Shown here in pieces: positions 1 through 6,665 of a stretch of DNA of 19,194 bases. The stretch's first letter is position 1. Each line of letters starts with the position of its first letter. Made by a program: the position numbers and the translations under genes. Source of the stretch: an uncultured Collinsella sp. (GTDB lineage: Bacteria > Actinomycetota > Coriobacteriia > Coriobacteriales > Coriobacteriaceae); assembly GCA_902388545.1 (NCBI GenBank), contig CABMPS010000013.1, positions 1-19,194 on the forward strand, in the 5' to 3' direction. Under the pieces are notes generated by a model. That model was given only the letters and a program-made list of their open reading frames with translations. It was not told where the DNA came from and did no database searches.

Positions 1-1
1 T

Positions 2-91
2 TTCCGGGTCGTTCTCATCGTCTTCATATTTCACAACCAGCTCGTGGACACCGACGACGTCGAAGAGGCCAAGGACAACGACGAGGAGTAA
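2..91 (+). CDS. Possible 3' end of an unidentified protein (partial, cut by window edge)
   Basis: An open frame enters from the window edge and ends at TAA (89-91). It encodes about 29 residues: a short hydrophobic run (VVLIVFIF) followed by an acidic tail ending KDNDEE. Codons end mostly in G or C, as in the genes downstream, and a perfect hairpin follows the stop within 10 bases. The hydrophobic-then-acidic layout could be the end of a membrane protein, but the piece is too short to name. The opposite strand is also open over much of this stretch, so neither strand nor reality is certain. Confidence 0.4.
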   Translation, partial: FRVVLIVFIFHNQLVDTDDVEEAKDNDEE

Positions 92-97
92 TTAGTT

Positions 98-119
98 CCG
101 CCGTTCTAACGAACGGCGG
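98..119. other. Perfect 9-bp hairpin just after the first stop codon
   Basis: CCGCCGTTC (98-106), loop TAAC, then GAACGGCGG (111-119). The stem is perfect and starts seven bases after the stop at 89-91. No T-run follows, so it is not a classical intrinsic terminator. It could protect the 3' end or slow polymerase ahead of the stronger hairpin at 169-206. Confidence 0.55.
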
Positions 120-135
120 CAACCTCCGTCGCTGC

Positions 136-235
136 GCGGCCCCCAGAGCTACAATCTGTCATTCAAAAGGCAGGGCATGACCAAAAGGTCAATGCCCTGC
201 CTTTTTCATGCCACCTTGTACGCTCTGGGGGCCGC
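136..235. repeat. Perfect 14-bp inverted repeat enclosing a terminator
   Basis: The left arm GCGGCCCCCAGAGC (136-149) is the exact reverse complement of the right arm (222-235). The arms are 72 bases apart and the terminator hairpin at 169-206 lies between them. In RNA or single-stranded DNA this would fold as a hairpin inside a long-range stem. No gene, target-site duplication or transposase was seen with it. Its role is unknown: it could be a remnant of a small non-autonomous element or part of a compound terminator. Confidence 0.65.
169..206. terminator. Strong intrinsic terminator, possibly bidirectional
   Basis: GGCAGGGCATGACC pairs through an AAAA loop with GGTCAATGCCCTGCC, a 14-bp stem with one bulged A, followed by TTTTT (202-206). 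On the other strand the stem is followed by a run of four T. It probably ends transcription coming from the left edge and insulates the sigma-factor operon. Confidence 0.8.
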
Positions 236-326
236 TCGCTTGCGTATGCTCAACCTGTTGCGTTCCGTTGATCCCTTGCCAAAAAGGGACAGGTTTTATT
301 GTGGTCGGTTTTTTCATGCTTGAATT
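207..326. other. Non-coding stretch with a weak hairpin
   Basis: This is the gene-free remainder between the terminator and the ECF-type promoter; the whole gene-free interval runs from 92 to 403. Besides the right arm of the 14-bp inverted repeat it holds a weak hairpin, CCCTT (273-277) with AAGGG (284-288), followed by ACAGGTTTT. The 10-mer AAAGGGACAG at 283-292 recurs at 15876-15885 in the inverted repeat before the EIIC gene. Short open frames here have no ribosome binding site or convincing codon pattern. Confidence 0.5.
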
Positions 327-355
327 TGAAACATTTCGTCCGACAAGAGCGTATC
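327..355 (+). promoter_or_regulatory. ECF-sigma-type promoter of the sigma/anti-sigma operon
   Basis: TGAAAC (327-332), a 17-base spacer, then CGTATC (350-355). This closely matches the known -35/-10 pattern of ECF group IV sigma factors such as Bacillus subtilis SigW, SigM and SigV (TGAAAC, 16-17 bases, CGTA or CGTC). Transcription would start near 361-363, about 40 bases before the sigma-factor start codon. Because the gene directly downstream encodes an ECF sigma factor, self-activation is the natural reading. The match is seen directly; self-activation is inferred. Confidence 0.7.
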
Positions 356-403
356 TAAGGTGAGGGCCTCATCGAGAACCATTAACGTCACCGGGAGGTG
401 ATT

Positions 404-922
404 ATGGAAGAACAAGCATTTAGACAGGCGGTCGAAGACCACCGGGATGTCGTGTTTCGGATCGCATTGACGTACCTGCGCGATCGCGCCGATGCCGACG
501 ATGTTGCACAAGACGTCTTTCTTAAGCTGCTCAAAAGCGATGTGCAATTTGAGAGCTGGGAACATCTTCGTCGATGGCTTATCCGGGTCACGATCAATGA
601 ATGCAAATCGCTCTTTCGAAAGCCATGGAGGCGTGTGGAGGATATTGAGAACCTGGCCGAGTCGCTTTCGACAGCGCAGGATGAGACCAAGGCCGTCCTG
701 TCAGATGTCATGCGGCTTCCGGAACGATTCCGTATCCCCATCGTGCTCTATTACTATCTGGGCTTCTCGACTTCAGAGATTGCCGAGTTGCTGCACGTAC
801 CAGCCGCGACAGTTCGAACGCGTTTAGCTCGCGGCAGATCGAAACTCAAGTTCATCCTAGAGGAGGGCGACCGTGAAATCCAACCAAATCAAGCAGGCCT
901 TCGAGTCCGTCCAAGCCGATAG
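404..922 (+). CDS. ECF-type RNA polymerase sigma factor
   Basis: This 172-residue protein has the two-domain layout of extracytoplasmic-function sigma factors. Region 2 spans about residues 5-75 and includes the core-binding helix DADDVAQDVFLKLL. Region 4 spans about residues 100-155, with the helix-turn-helix in FSTSEIAELLHVPAATVRTRLARGR split across residues 121-145. There is no region 1 or 3, as usual for the family. ATG 404 is preferred because GGGAGG (393-398) lies five bases upstream; GTG 398, in frame and two codons earlier, overlaps that site. The last 50 bases overlap the next gene, so the two proteins are probably translationally coupled. It would direct RNA polymerase to an envelope- or stress-type regulon, and the promoter at 327-355 suggests self-activation. 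Which stress it answers cannot be read from the sequence. Confidence 0.93.
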   Translation: MEEQAFRQAVEDHRDVVFRIALTYLRDRADADDVAQDVFLKLLKSDVQFESWEHLRRWLIRVTINECKSLFRKPWRRVEDIENLAESLSTAQDETKAVLSDVMRLPERFRIPIVLYYYLGFSTSEIAELLHVPAATVRTRLARGRSKLKFILEEGDREIQPNQAGLRVRPSR

Positions 923-1949
923 CGATCTTGCTGACCGTGTTCTTTATGCCGCTGCTGGTGAGCCGCTTCGCCGAAAGGGTCACGCGAAGCCTCTGTATGT
1001 TGCCGTGATCGGATGCCTTGCCGGAGTGCTGGCGACCGGAGGGGTCGCCTACGCCGTCGTCAATTCCAGTTATTTTGCCTCTGCCTGGGGAAACCATGGC
1101 AACGGAGAGTCCATCACCTGGACTCAAGGTGGCTCGTCGGGGACTAAATATACCTACACCAGAGAGTTTGGTGATGGTATCGCGCCCCAAAGCTTGGAGG
1201 GTTCAGTACAGAAGGTCAATCTGTCCGTCGAGGGCAACGGCTATACACTCGACATTCATGATATGGCTATCGATAAAAACGGTTGCGGTGCCGTGACGTT
1301 TACGTTGTCCAATCCAAATGGTGTTAACTACTACAAGCCGGCAGCAGAGACTGGCGAACTTGTTCTCTATGGTGAAGAAGAACAAGGCATCGGCACGCCC
1401 GACATGAAGTTCGGCGAGGAATGGGCTGACACACGCAGCACAATTGATAAGGACACATCAAGTGACACGGTCATTAATGGTACGATGTACTTTGCCGCTA
1501 TGGATCGCGAGCGAGATTTTCAACATGCGGTCACCTGGAATATCCACTGGACCGAGGGTGAAGGTGAGAGTGCGAGGCAGTTTGAGGCGTCGACACCCGA
1601 GTTCAATATTGGAGCGTATGTCGATACAAAGGAACTCCGCTCCGGTGACTCGCCTCTCGAGATCAGCCCGTTTTCCATCCAGACGCACATCGATGATCTG
1701 GGCATTGACGCAGTCACGAAAAAGTTGACCGTTACCTACAAGGATGGATCGGAGCAGATTATCGAAGACGATGCTGCAGGCGCGTACAATTCCTATTTTT
1801 CGCTGACGCGCAATAGCGGGGAGAACATCTCGGTTCCGACAAAGCTGATCAATGTCAATCAAGTGGTCTCGGTAACCCTTGAGGGCACGAGGTACACATC
1901 AACAGGAGAGACCGAAACAGAAGTACCCTTTACCATCGTCTATTCGTAA
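873..1949 (+). CDS. Single-pass membrane protein, probable cognate anti-sigma factor/sensor
   Basis: The protein has 358 residues. Residues 1-40 are a hydrophilic, presumably cytoplasmic segment with a short helical stretch (IKQAFESVQADSDLADRVL). One membrane segment follows at about 41-63 (LYVAVIGCLAGVLATGGVAY), then about 295 residues probably outside the membrane, rich in beta-type Ser/Thr/Asp/Glu sequence. The layout resembles DUF4179-type anti-sigma proteins encoded beside ECF sigma factors. It lacks the HxxxCxxC motif of zinc-binding anti-sigma factors. GTG 873 is chosen because AGGAGGG (861-867) lies five bases upstream. The 50-base overlap with the sigma gene supports a regulatory pair. 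The role is inferred mainly from position and topology; the DUF family assignment is from memory of its architecture. Confidence 0.75.
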   Translation: MKSNQIKQAFESVQADSDLADRVLYAAAGEPLRRKGHAKPLYVAVIGCLAGVLATGGVAYAVVNSSYFASAWGNHGNGESITWTQGGSSGTKYTYTREFGDGIAPQSLEGSVQKVNLSVEGNGYTLDIHDMAIDKNGCGAVTFTLSNPNGVNYYKPAAETGELVLYGEEEQGIGTPDMKFGEEWADTRSTIDKDTSSDTVINGTMYFAAMDRERDFQHAVTWNIHWTEGEGESARQFEASTPEFNIGAYVDTKELRSGDSPLEISPFSIQTHIDDLGIDAVTKKLTVTYKDGSEQIIEDDAAGAYNSYFSLTRNSGENISVPTKLINVNQVVSVTLEGTRYTSTGETETEVPFTIVYS

Positions 1950-1956
1950 GGTCTGA

Positions 1957-1989
1957 GGCCGCTTCCTGCTAGAGGAAGCGGCCATTTTT
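1957..1989 (+). terminator. Terminator of the sigma/anti-sigma operon
   Basis: GGCCGCTTCCT (1957-1967), loop GCTAG, AGGAAGCGGCC (1973-1983), then A and five T. The 11-bp stem is perfect. It begins eight bases after the anti-sigma stop and separates that operon from the ribosomal genes. Confidence 0.9.
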
Positions 1990-2097
1990 GCGTTACATGG
2001 ACGGCTGGAATGGGCACTTGCGCACAGGCGGGGATTCCTTTTATGGAGGCTTTGCGGAAATATAGCTATTTTGGGATACGCCCGGCGGCGTGGTCTG

Positions 2098-2126
2098 TTG
2101 ACGGCACAGCTAACGCCACGTATCCT
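2098..2126 (+). promoter_or_regulatory. Sigma-70 type promoter of the str operon
   Basis: TTGACG (2098-2103), a 17-base spacer, then TATCCT (2121-2126). The -35 box matches consensus at five of six positions with ideal spacing. Transcription would start around 2132-2134, leaving a leader of about 87 bases before rpsL. The same -10 word, TATCCT, occurs in the proposed fab operon promoter. Confidence 0.7.
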
Positions 2127-2219
2127 ATCCAACTGCGTGTTTCGTAGGGGGATGCTGACCCCTCGATTCAAGCCGTTGCACTTTACAGAAAGCTGGAATC
2201 ATTCGAGAAGGAGTACGCT
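2127..2219 (+). other. Leader of the str operon
   Basis: The probable 5' untranslated region before rpsL. It contains a small hairpin, AGGGG (2146-2150) with CCCCT (2159-2163), and the ribosome binding site AGAAGGAG ending at 2213, six bases before the TTG start. No leader peptide or recognisable riboswitch is seen. The region between the previous terminator and the promoter (1990-2097) holds no convincing gene. Confidence 0.45.
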
Positions 2220-2597
2220 TTGCCTACTATTAACCAGCTGGTTCGCCAGGGCCGTCGTTCCGTGCCCAAGAAGTCCAAGAACGCTGCTCTGCAGCACAAC
2301 TCCCAGAAGCGCGGCGTGTGCACCCGCGTCTTCACCACGAGCCCCAAGAAGCCGAACTCGGCTCTTCGTAAGGTTGCCCGTGTTCGCCTCGTCAACGGCA
2401 TCGAAGTTACTGCTTACATCCCGGGTGAGGGCCACAACCTGCAGGAGCACTCCATCGTGCTCGTCCGCGGCGGTCGTGTCCGTGACCTCCCTGGTGTCCG
2501 TTATCACGTCATCCGTGGCGCCTACGACGCTGCTCCGGTCCAGAACCGTATGCAGGCCCGTTCCAAGTACGGTGCTAAGCGCCCCAAGGCTAAATAA
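2220..2597 (+). CDS. rpsL: 30S ribosomal protein S12
   Basis: A 125-residue protein of normal bacterial S12 length, beginning [11 protein letters not shown] after the start residue. It has the conserved decoding-site segments [13 protein letters not shown], with the lysine whose replacement gives streptomycin resistance in other bacteria, and [13 protein letters not shown], with the aspartate that is often methylthiolated. S12 sits at the A-site of the small subunit and helps set decoding accuracy. Translation starts at TTG 2220, fixed by the family's conserved N-terminus and by AGAAGGAG just upstream. It is first in the str operon, followed after 73 bases by rpsG. Nothing suggests a resistance allele. 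Confidence 0.98.
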   Translation: MPTINQLVRQGRRSVPKKSKNAALQHNSQKRGVCTRVFTTSPKKPNSALRKVARVRLVNGIEVTAYIPGEGHNLQEHSIVLVRGGRVRDLPGVRYHVIRGAYDAAPVQNRMQARSKYGAKRPKAK

Positions 2598-2622
2598 GCT
2601 AGATAACGTTTTGATACTTTCG

Positions 2623-2648
2623 CCGTGTGCCGCCTAAGCGCCGCACGG
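2623..2648 (+). other. Imperfect hairpin between rpsL and rpsG
   Basis: CCGTG (2623-2627) pairs with CACGG (2644-2648), with a few further imperfect pairs inside. It lies in the rpsL-rpsG gap. In Escherichia coli that gap is the S7 binding site for translational feedback. Whether this short hairpin plays that role is a guess; only its existence and position are seen. Confidence 0.3.
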
Positions 2649-2670
2649 TAGACACTTAAGGAGATTTCAC

Positions 2671-3144
2671 ATGCCGCGTCGTGCAGCAGCTAATCGTCGT
2701 GAGGTTCAGCCTGACGCCGTTTACAACAACCGCCTGGTGACTCAGCTCATCAACAAGGTCCTTCTTGACGGCAAGAAGGCCACCGCTGAGCGCATCGTTT
2801 ACACCGCTTTCGAGATCGTTGCCGAGAAGTCCGAGGGTGGCGACGCTCTCGCTACCTTCAAGAAGGCTATGGACAACGTCAAGCCCACGCTCGAGGTTAA
2901 GCCCAAGCGTGTCGGCGGCGCTACCTATCAGGTCCCGATGGAGGTCAACTCCCGTCGTTCCACCGCTCTGGGTATCCGCTGGATCGTCAACTTCTCCCGC
3001 GCTCGCAAGGAGAAGACCATGGCCGAGCGTCTCGCCAACGAGATCCTCGACGCCTCCAACGGCCTGGGCGCTTCCGTCAAGAAGCGTGAGGACGTCTTCA
3101 AGATGGCCGAGGCCAACCGCGCGTTCTCTCACTATCGTTGGTAA
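2671..3144 (+). CDS. rpsG: 30S ribosomal protein S7
   Basis: A 157-residue protein starting [14 protein letters not shown], typical of S7 in length and sequence throughout. It includes [16 protein letters not shown] and the C-terminal segment ending AFSHYRW. S7 nucleates assembly of the 30S head by binding the 3' domain of 16S rRNA and contacts tRNA at the E site. AAGGAG (2658-2663) lies seven bases before ATG 2671. The gene sits between rpsL and fusA, the usual str order, and uses strongly C- or G-ending codons as expected for high expression. Confidence 0.98.
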   Translation: MPRRAAANRREVQPDAVYNNRLVTQLINKVLLDGKKATAERIVYTAFEIVAEKSEGGDALATFKKAMDNVKPTLEVKPKRVGGATYQVPMEVNSRRSTALGIRWIVNFSRARKEKTMAERLANEILDASNGLGASVKKREDVFKMAEANRAFSHYRW

Positions 3145-3163
3145 GTTAAGGTAAGGAACTAAC

Positions 3164-5263
3164 ATGGCTAAGCCTAAGTACAAGCTTTCCGATACCCGTA
3201 ACATCGGCATCATGGCCCACATCGATGCCGGTAAGACCACCACGACCGAGCGTATTCTTTACTACACCGGTAAGACCCACAAGATCGGTGAGGTCCATGA
3301 GGGCGCTGCCACCATGGACTGGATGGTTCAGGAGCAGGAGCGCGGCGTAACCATTACCTCCGCTGCTACCACCTGCTTCTGGAACAAGGACGGCAAGGAC
3401 TACCGCATCCAGATCATCGACACCCCGGGCCACGTTGACTTCACCGCCGAGGTCGAGCGCTGCCTGCGCGTCCTCGATGGCGCTGTCGCCGTCTTCGACG
3501 CCGTTGCCGGCGTTCAGCCCCAGTCTGAGACCGTTTGGCGTCAGGCTTCTACCTTCAACGTTCCCCGCATCGCCTTCATCAACAAGTATGACCGCGTGGG
3601 CGCTGACTTCTTCAACGCTATCGAGACCATGAAGGATCGTCTCGACGCTAACGCCGTGGCCGCTCAGGTCCCGATGGGCGCCGAGGACAACTTCTGGGGC
3701 GTCATCGACCTGGTCACCATGACTGCATGGGACTTCAAGGCCGACGAGAAGGGCATGACCTACCCCGAGCCGATGGACGAGATCCCGGCTGAGTTCGCCG
3801 ACATCGCTGCCACCAAGCGCGAGGAGCTCCTCGACGCTGCTGCCAGCTTTGACGACGAGCTCATGGAGAAGATCCTCATGGAGGAGGACTTCACCGTCGA
3901 GGAGCTCAAGGCTGCTCTGCGTAAGGGCGTTCTGGCCAACGAGCTCAACCTCGTCTTCGTGGGCTCCGCCTACAAGAACAAGGGCGTCCAGGAGCTGCTC
4001 GACGCTGTCGTCGACTACCTGCCCAGCCCGCTCGACGTTGAGGCCGTCACCGGTACCGATCCGGACACCGGCGAGGAGATCCAGCGTCATCCTTCCTTCG
4101 ACGAGCCCTTCTCCGGCCTGGTCTTCAAGATCATGACCGACCCGTTCGTCGGTAAGCTCACCTACGTCCGCGTTTACTCCGGCCGCGCCGAGTCCGGCTC
4201 CTACGTTGTCAACGCTTCCAACGGTCAGCGCGAGCGCCTCGGCCGCATCCTCGAGATGAACGCCGCCGAGCGTATCGACCGTGACGACGCTGCCGCCGGC
4301 GACATCGTCGCTTGCGTCGGATTCAAGAACTCCACCACCGGTGACACCCTGTGCGCCGAGGGCAAGGAGATCGTCCTCGAGAAGATCGAGTTCGCTAAGC
4401 CCGTTATCGACGTTGCCATCGAGCCCAAGACCAAGGCCGAGCAGGACAAGATGTCCCTGGCTCTGACCAAGCTCGCCGAGGAGGACCCGACCTTCCAGGT
4501 GTCCACCAACCACGAGACCGGCCAGACCATCATCGCCGGCATGGGCGAGCTGCACCTCGAGATCATCGTCGACCGTCTGCTCCGCGAGTTCAAGGTTGAC
4601 GCTAACGTTGGTAAGCCCCAGGTTGCCTACCGCGAGACCGCTGGTCACGACGTCGAGAAGGCTGAGGGCAAGTTCGTCCGTCAGTCCGGTGGTCGCGGTC
4701 AGTACGGCCACGCCGTCATCAAGCTCGAGAAGATGGAGGAGGGCTTCGGCTACGAGTTCGTCAACGCTATCGTCGGCGGCGTCGTGCCCAAGGAGTACAT
4801 CCCGTCCATCGACAAGGGCATCCAGGAGGCCCTGAACACCGGTGTTATCGCCGGCTTCCCGGTCCTCGACGTTAAGGTCACCCTGTTCGACGGTTCTTAC
4901 CACGAGGTCGACTCCTCCGAGGCCGCCTTTAAGATCGCCGGTTCCATGGCTATCAAGGACGCCCTCAAGAAGTCCGACCCGCAGCTGCTCGAGCCGATCA
5001 TGGCTGTCGAGGTCGAGACCCCCGAGCAGTACATGGGCGACGTTATGGGCAACCTCTCCGGTCGCCGCGGCAAGATCGAGGGCATGGAGGATCGCAAGAA
5101 CAGCAAGCTCATCCGTGCCAAGGTGCCGCTGGGCGAGATGTTCGGTTACGCTACCGACCTTCGCTCCCAGACCCAGGGCCGTGCATCCTACACGATGCAG
5201 TTCGACTCTTATGAGCCCGCGCCCAAGTCCATCGTGGACGAGGTCATGAGCAAGAACGCCTAA
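3164..5263 (+). CDS. fusA: Translation elongation factor G
   Basis: A 699-residue GTPase that drives ribosomal translocation and, with ribosome recycling factor, subunit splitting. The GTP-binding motifs are clear: AHIDAGKT at 18-25, the switch I region ending RGVTITSAA near 60-68, DTPGH at 86-90 and NKYD at 140-143, which fits NKxD. The remaining domains match full-length EF-G, including the [17 protein letters not shown] region and the GYATDLRS segment near the C-terminus. ATG 3164 follows a weak AAGG site and matches the normal N-terminus. It is 19 bases after rpsG. The next gene is rpsJ; tuf, commonly found here, is missing. Codon use is very biased, as for highly expressed genes. Confidence 0.98.
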   Translation: MAKPKYKLSDTRNIGIMAHIDAGKTTTTERILYYTGKTHKIGEVHEGAATMDWMVQEQERGVTITSAATTCFWNKDGKDYRIQIIDTPGHVDFTAEVERCLRVLDGAVAVFDAVAGVQPQSETVWRQASTFNVPRIAFINKYDRVGADFFNAIETMKDRLDANAVAAQVPMGAEDNFWGVIDLVTMTAWDFKADEKGMTYPEPMDEIPAEFADIAATKREELLDAAASFDDELMEKILMEEDFTVEELKAALRKGVLANELNLVFVGSAYKNKGVQELLDAVVDYLPSPLDVEAVTGTDPDTGEEIQRHPSFDEPFSGLVFKIMTDPFVGKLTYVRVYSGRAESGSYVVNASNGQRERLGRILEMNAAERIDRDDAAAGDIVACVGFKNSTTGDTLCAEGKEIVLEKIEFAKPVIDVAIEPKTKAEQDKMSLALTKLAEEDPTFQVSTNHETGQTIIAGMGELHLEIIVDRLLREFKVDANVGKPQVAYRETAGHDVEKAEGKFVRQSGGRGQYGHAVIKLEKMEEGFGYEFVNAIVGGVVPKEYIPSIDKGIQEALNTGVIAGFPVLDVKVTLFDGSYHEVDSSEAAFKIAGSMAIKDALKKSDPQLLEPIMAVEVETPEQYMGDVMGNLSGRRGKIEGMEDRKNSKLIRAKVPLGEMFGYATDLRSQTQGRASYTMQFDSYEPAPKSIVDEVMSKNA

Positions 5264-5288
5264 GTTCGAGCTCCCTGTTACGTAATCC

Positions 5289-5305
5289 GCGAGAGCATCT
5301 CTCGC
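5289..5305 (+). other. Perfect 7-bp hairpin between fusA and rpsJ
   Basis: GCGAGAG (5289-5295), loop CAT, CTCTCGC (5299-5305). It lies in the 60-base fusA-rpsJ gap, seven bases before the rpsJ ribosome binding site GGAGG (5313-5317). No T-run follows, so it is not a terminator. It may be an RNA processing or stability element that sets fusA and rpsJ levels separately; that role is inferred. Confidence 0.5.
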
Positions 5306-5323
5306 ACTCTTTGGAGGTTTAAG

Positions 5324-5632
5324 TTGGCTACCCAGAAGATCCGCATTCGCCTCAAGGGCTATGATCACGAGGTCGTCGATCAGTCCGCGAAGCTCATCGT
5401 CGAGACCGCTCAGAAGACCGGCGCTCGCGTTTCCGGTCCTGTCCCCCTGCCCACCGAGCGCAACCTGTACACGGTTATCCGCTCGCCGCACGTGAACAAG
5501 GACTCCCGTGAGCAGTTCGAGATGCGCACCCACAAGCGCCTCATCGACATCCTCGACCCCACCTCGGGCACCGTTGATTCGCTTATGCGTCTCGACCTCC
5601 CCGCTGGCGTCGACATCGACATCAAGCTCTAA
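5324..5632 (+). CDS. rpsJ: 30S ribosomal protein S10
   Basis: A 102-residue protein with the full S10 pattern: [19 protein letters not shown] near the start, the central [35 protein letters not shown] region (residues about 39-73) and the usual end [12 protein letters not shown]10 is a 30S head protein and also NusE, a partner of NusB in transcription antitermination. The start is TTG 5324, set by the family N-terminus and GGAGG six bases upstream. It follows fusA in the str operon and is cut off by a strong terminator. In most bacteria rpsJ heads the rplC-rplD S10 operon; none of those genes follows here. Confidence 0.97.
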   Translation: MATQKIRIRLKGYDHEVVDQSAKLIVETAQKTGARVSGPVPLPTERNLYTVIRSPHVNKDSREQFEMRTHKRLIDILDPTSGTVDSLMRLDLPAGVDIDIKL

Positions 5633-5654
5633 GCGATATCGCTCATAGCTTAAA

Positions 5655-5689
5655 GGGCCCCGCTGCCGTTACGGTAGCGGGGCCCTTTT
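5655..5689. terminator. Terminator between convergent rpsJ and birA
   Basis: GGGCCCCGCTGCCG and CGGTAGCGGGGCCC form a long GC-rich stem with one G-T pair and a three-base loop, followed by TTTT (5686-5689), then G and TTTT. It lies 22 bases after rpsJ. On the minus strand the stem is followed by three T, so it may also help end birA transcription from the other side. Confidence 0.9.
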
Positions 5690-5748
5690 GTTTTGCATGA
5701 TGGGTTTGGATCGCCGGGTAAGGCTGCCGAGCGGCTGGCTGTGGCGAC

Positions 5749-6525
5749 CTACTCACTCAAGGGGCGCAATGACGCTTCCTCAAAATGGAAGGATCGCAAG
5801 CCGTCTTCTGTTTCGATGCACGCACGACCAAAGCCATCGACCGTTTTAAAGATGCCTTGCGCCAGCTCGTCACCGGCAGGGGAGCGGGCGATAACGTGCT
5901 TTCCAATCCAATTGAGGTGAGCGACATATTCGCCGTGGACGGGCGCGAGCGGTCCGGTGTTTTCTTCCATGGCGTTGAGGCGTTCTGCCCAGGCATCTAT
6001 AGCGTCTATAACTGCGTGATAGACCTCATCGAGGAGCATGTCGACAGCTGGAACGTTCTCGTTAAGGTCCGAGAGACCGATTGCCGGCAGGCCGCCATCG
6101 GGCACCTCTTGGGGCGCATAGTTCACATTGACACCAATGCCACAGACGGCGAAAGGTTTGCCTTCGTTATCGCGTGCGGCCTCGACCAGAATTCCGCCGA
6201 GTTTGCGTCCACGCGCGACCAGGTCGTTGGGCCATTTGAGGCCAATCTCGTTTGCAAGGCCCTGTTTTTCGAGCGCCTCGAGCACCGCTAGGCCGCTGAC
6301 GGCAGCAAGACCAGAGTACTTCGCAGGATTAACGCATGGACGCAGGACAATCGAAAGCAATAGGTTGCCGGCGGTTGAATCCCACTTGTGGCCGCGCCGG
6401 CCGCGTCCTGCTGTCTGAGCCCGGGCGGCAAGTCCTGTGCCGTGCGGCGCTCCCTGTTTTCCTGCTTCGAGCAGGTCATCGTTGGTCGATCCGGTTACGT
6501 CGACTATCGTTAATTTGGCATCCAT
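5749..6525 (-). CDS. birA: Biotin--[acetyl-CoA carboxylase] ligase, monofunctional
   Basis: A 258-residue biotin-protein ligase. It activates biotin with ATP and attaches it to the lysine of AccB, encoded in the divergent operon. Visible motifs are STN at 13-15, the biotinyl-AMP loop GRGRRGHKW at 40-48, KWPND at 97-101 and RKLGGILVE at 107-115, followed by the small C-terminal domain. The N-terminal winged helix of bifunctional BirA repressors is absent, so it should not act as a repressor. ATG at 6525 is chosen because the family fold starts there and AAGGAGG lies about 11 bases upstream. An in-frame upstream extension to 6612 is unlike the family and would run through the ribosome binding site. 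Confidence 0.93.
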   Translation of the reverse strand: MDAKLTIVDVTGSTNDDLLEAGKQGAPHGTGLAARAQTAGRGRRGHKWDSTAGNLLLSIVLRPCVNPAKYSGLAAVSGLAVLEALEKQGLANEIGLKWPNDLVARGRKLGGILVEAARDNEGKPFAVCGIGVNVNYAPQEVPDGGLPAIGLSDLNENVPAVDMLLDEVYHAVIDAIDAWAERLNAMEENTGPLAPVHGEYVAHLNWIGKHVIARSPAGDELAQGIFKTVDGFGRACIETEDGLRSFHFEEASLRPLSE

Positions 6526-6617
6526 AACGGCTGCTACCTCCTTAATGAATAAGTGAATAACGCAATGGTGTCGAGAGAGACACAATGTGAAGCCTTTGTC
6601 GCATTTGGACAATTTAA
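6526..6617. other. Divergent intergenic region, birA side
   Basis: This is the birA-proximal part of the gap between birA and fabH. It contains the birA ribosome binding site on the minus strand and a small inverted repeat GTGTC/GACAC near 6568-6583. No clear birA promoter stands out; the best minus-strand candidate, TTGTCC with a 17-base spacer and CACATT, is weak. An open frame crosses in front of fabH here, but it has no ribosome binding site. Confidence 0.4.
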
Positions 6618-6633
6618 TGTTAACACGTTAACA
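6618..6633. promoter_or_regulatory. Putative operator 1 of the fab operon (perfect palindrome)
   Basis: TGTTAACACGTTAACA: two 7-bp half sites, TGTTAAC and GTTAACA, are exact reverse complements around a 2-base centre. It overlaps the proposed -35 box TTAACA (6628-6633). A near copy lies 48 bp downstream. Such a site would suit a dimeric MarR-, TetR- or LacI-type repressor, but no regulator gene is in the window, so the binding protein is unknown. Confidence 0.65.
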
Positions 6634-6654
6634 ACGACTGAAATGCGCTATCCT
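6628..6654 (+). promoter_or_regulatory. Probable promoter of the fab operon
   Basis: TTAACA (6628-6633), a 15-base spacer, TATCCT (6649-6654); reading the -35 box as GTTAAC gives a 16-base spacer. The -10 word is identical to that of the str promoter. Expected start of transcription is near 6660-6662, giving a short leader that contains operator 2. The -35 box lies inside operator 1, which would let a repressor block polymerase. Confidence 0.5.
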
Positions 6655-6665
6655 CTCTTGGTCGA

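Noticed and set aside
1990..2097. A small gene or second promoter between the anti-sigma terminator and rpsL.
   Set aside because: TTGCGC with 17 bases to TTATGG is a poor promoter match, and no short frame has a ribosome binding site with convincing codons.
3146..5533. A 795-codon open frame on the minus strand opposite fusA.
   Set aside because: It is an antisense shadow caused by strong G/C-ending codon bias in fusA; the product is low-complexity Leu/Val/Asp/Gly and has no family motif. EF-G on the plus strand is certain.
5785..6291. A 168-codon plus-strand frame inside birA.
   Set aside because: It is the complement of the birA coding region; the minus-strand product has complete biotin ligase motifs.
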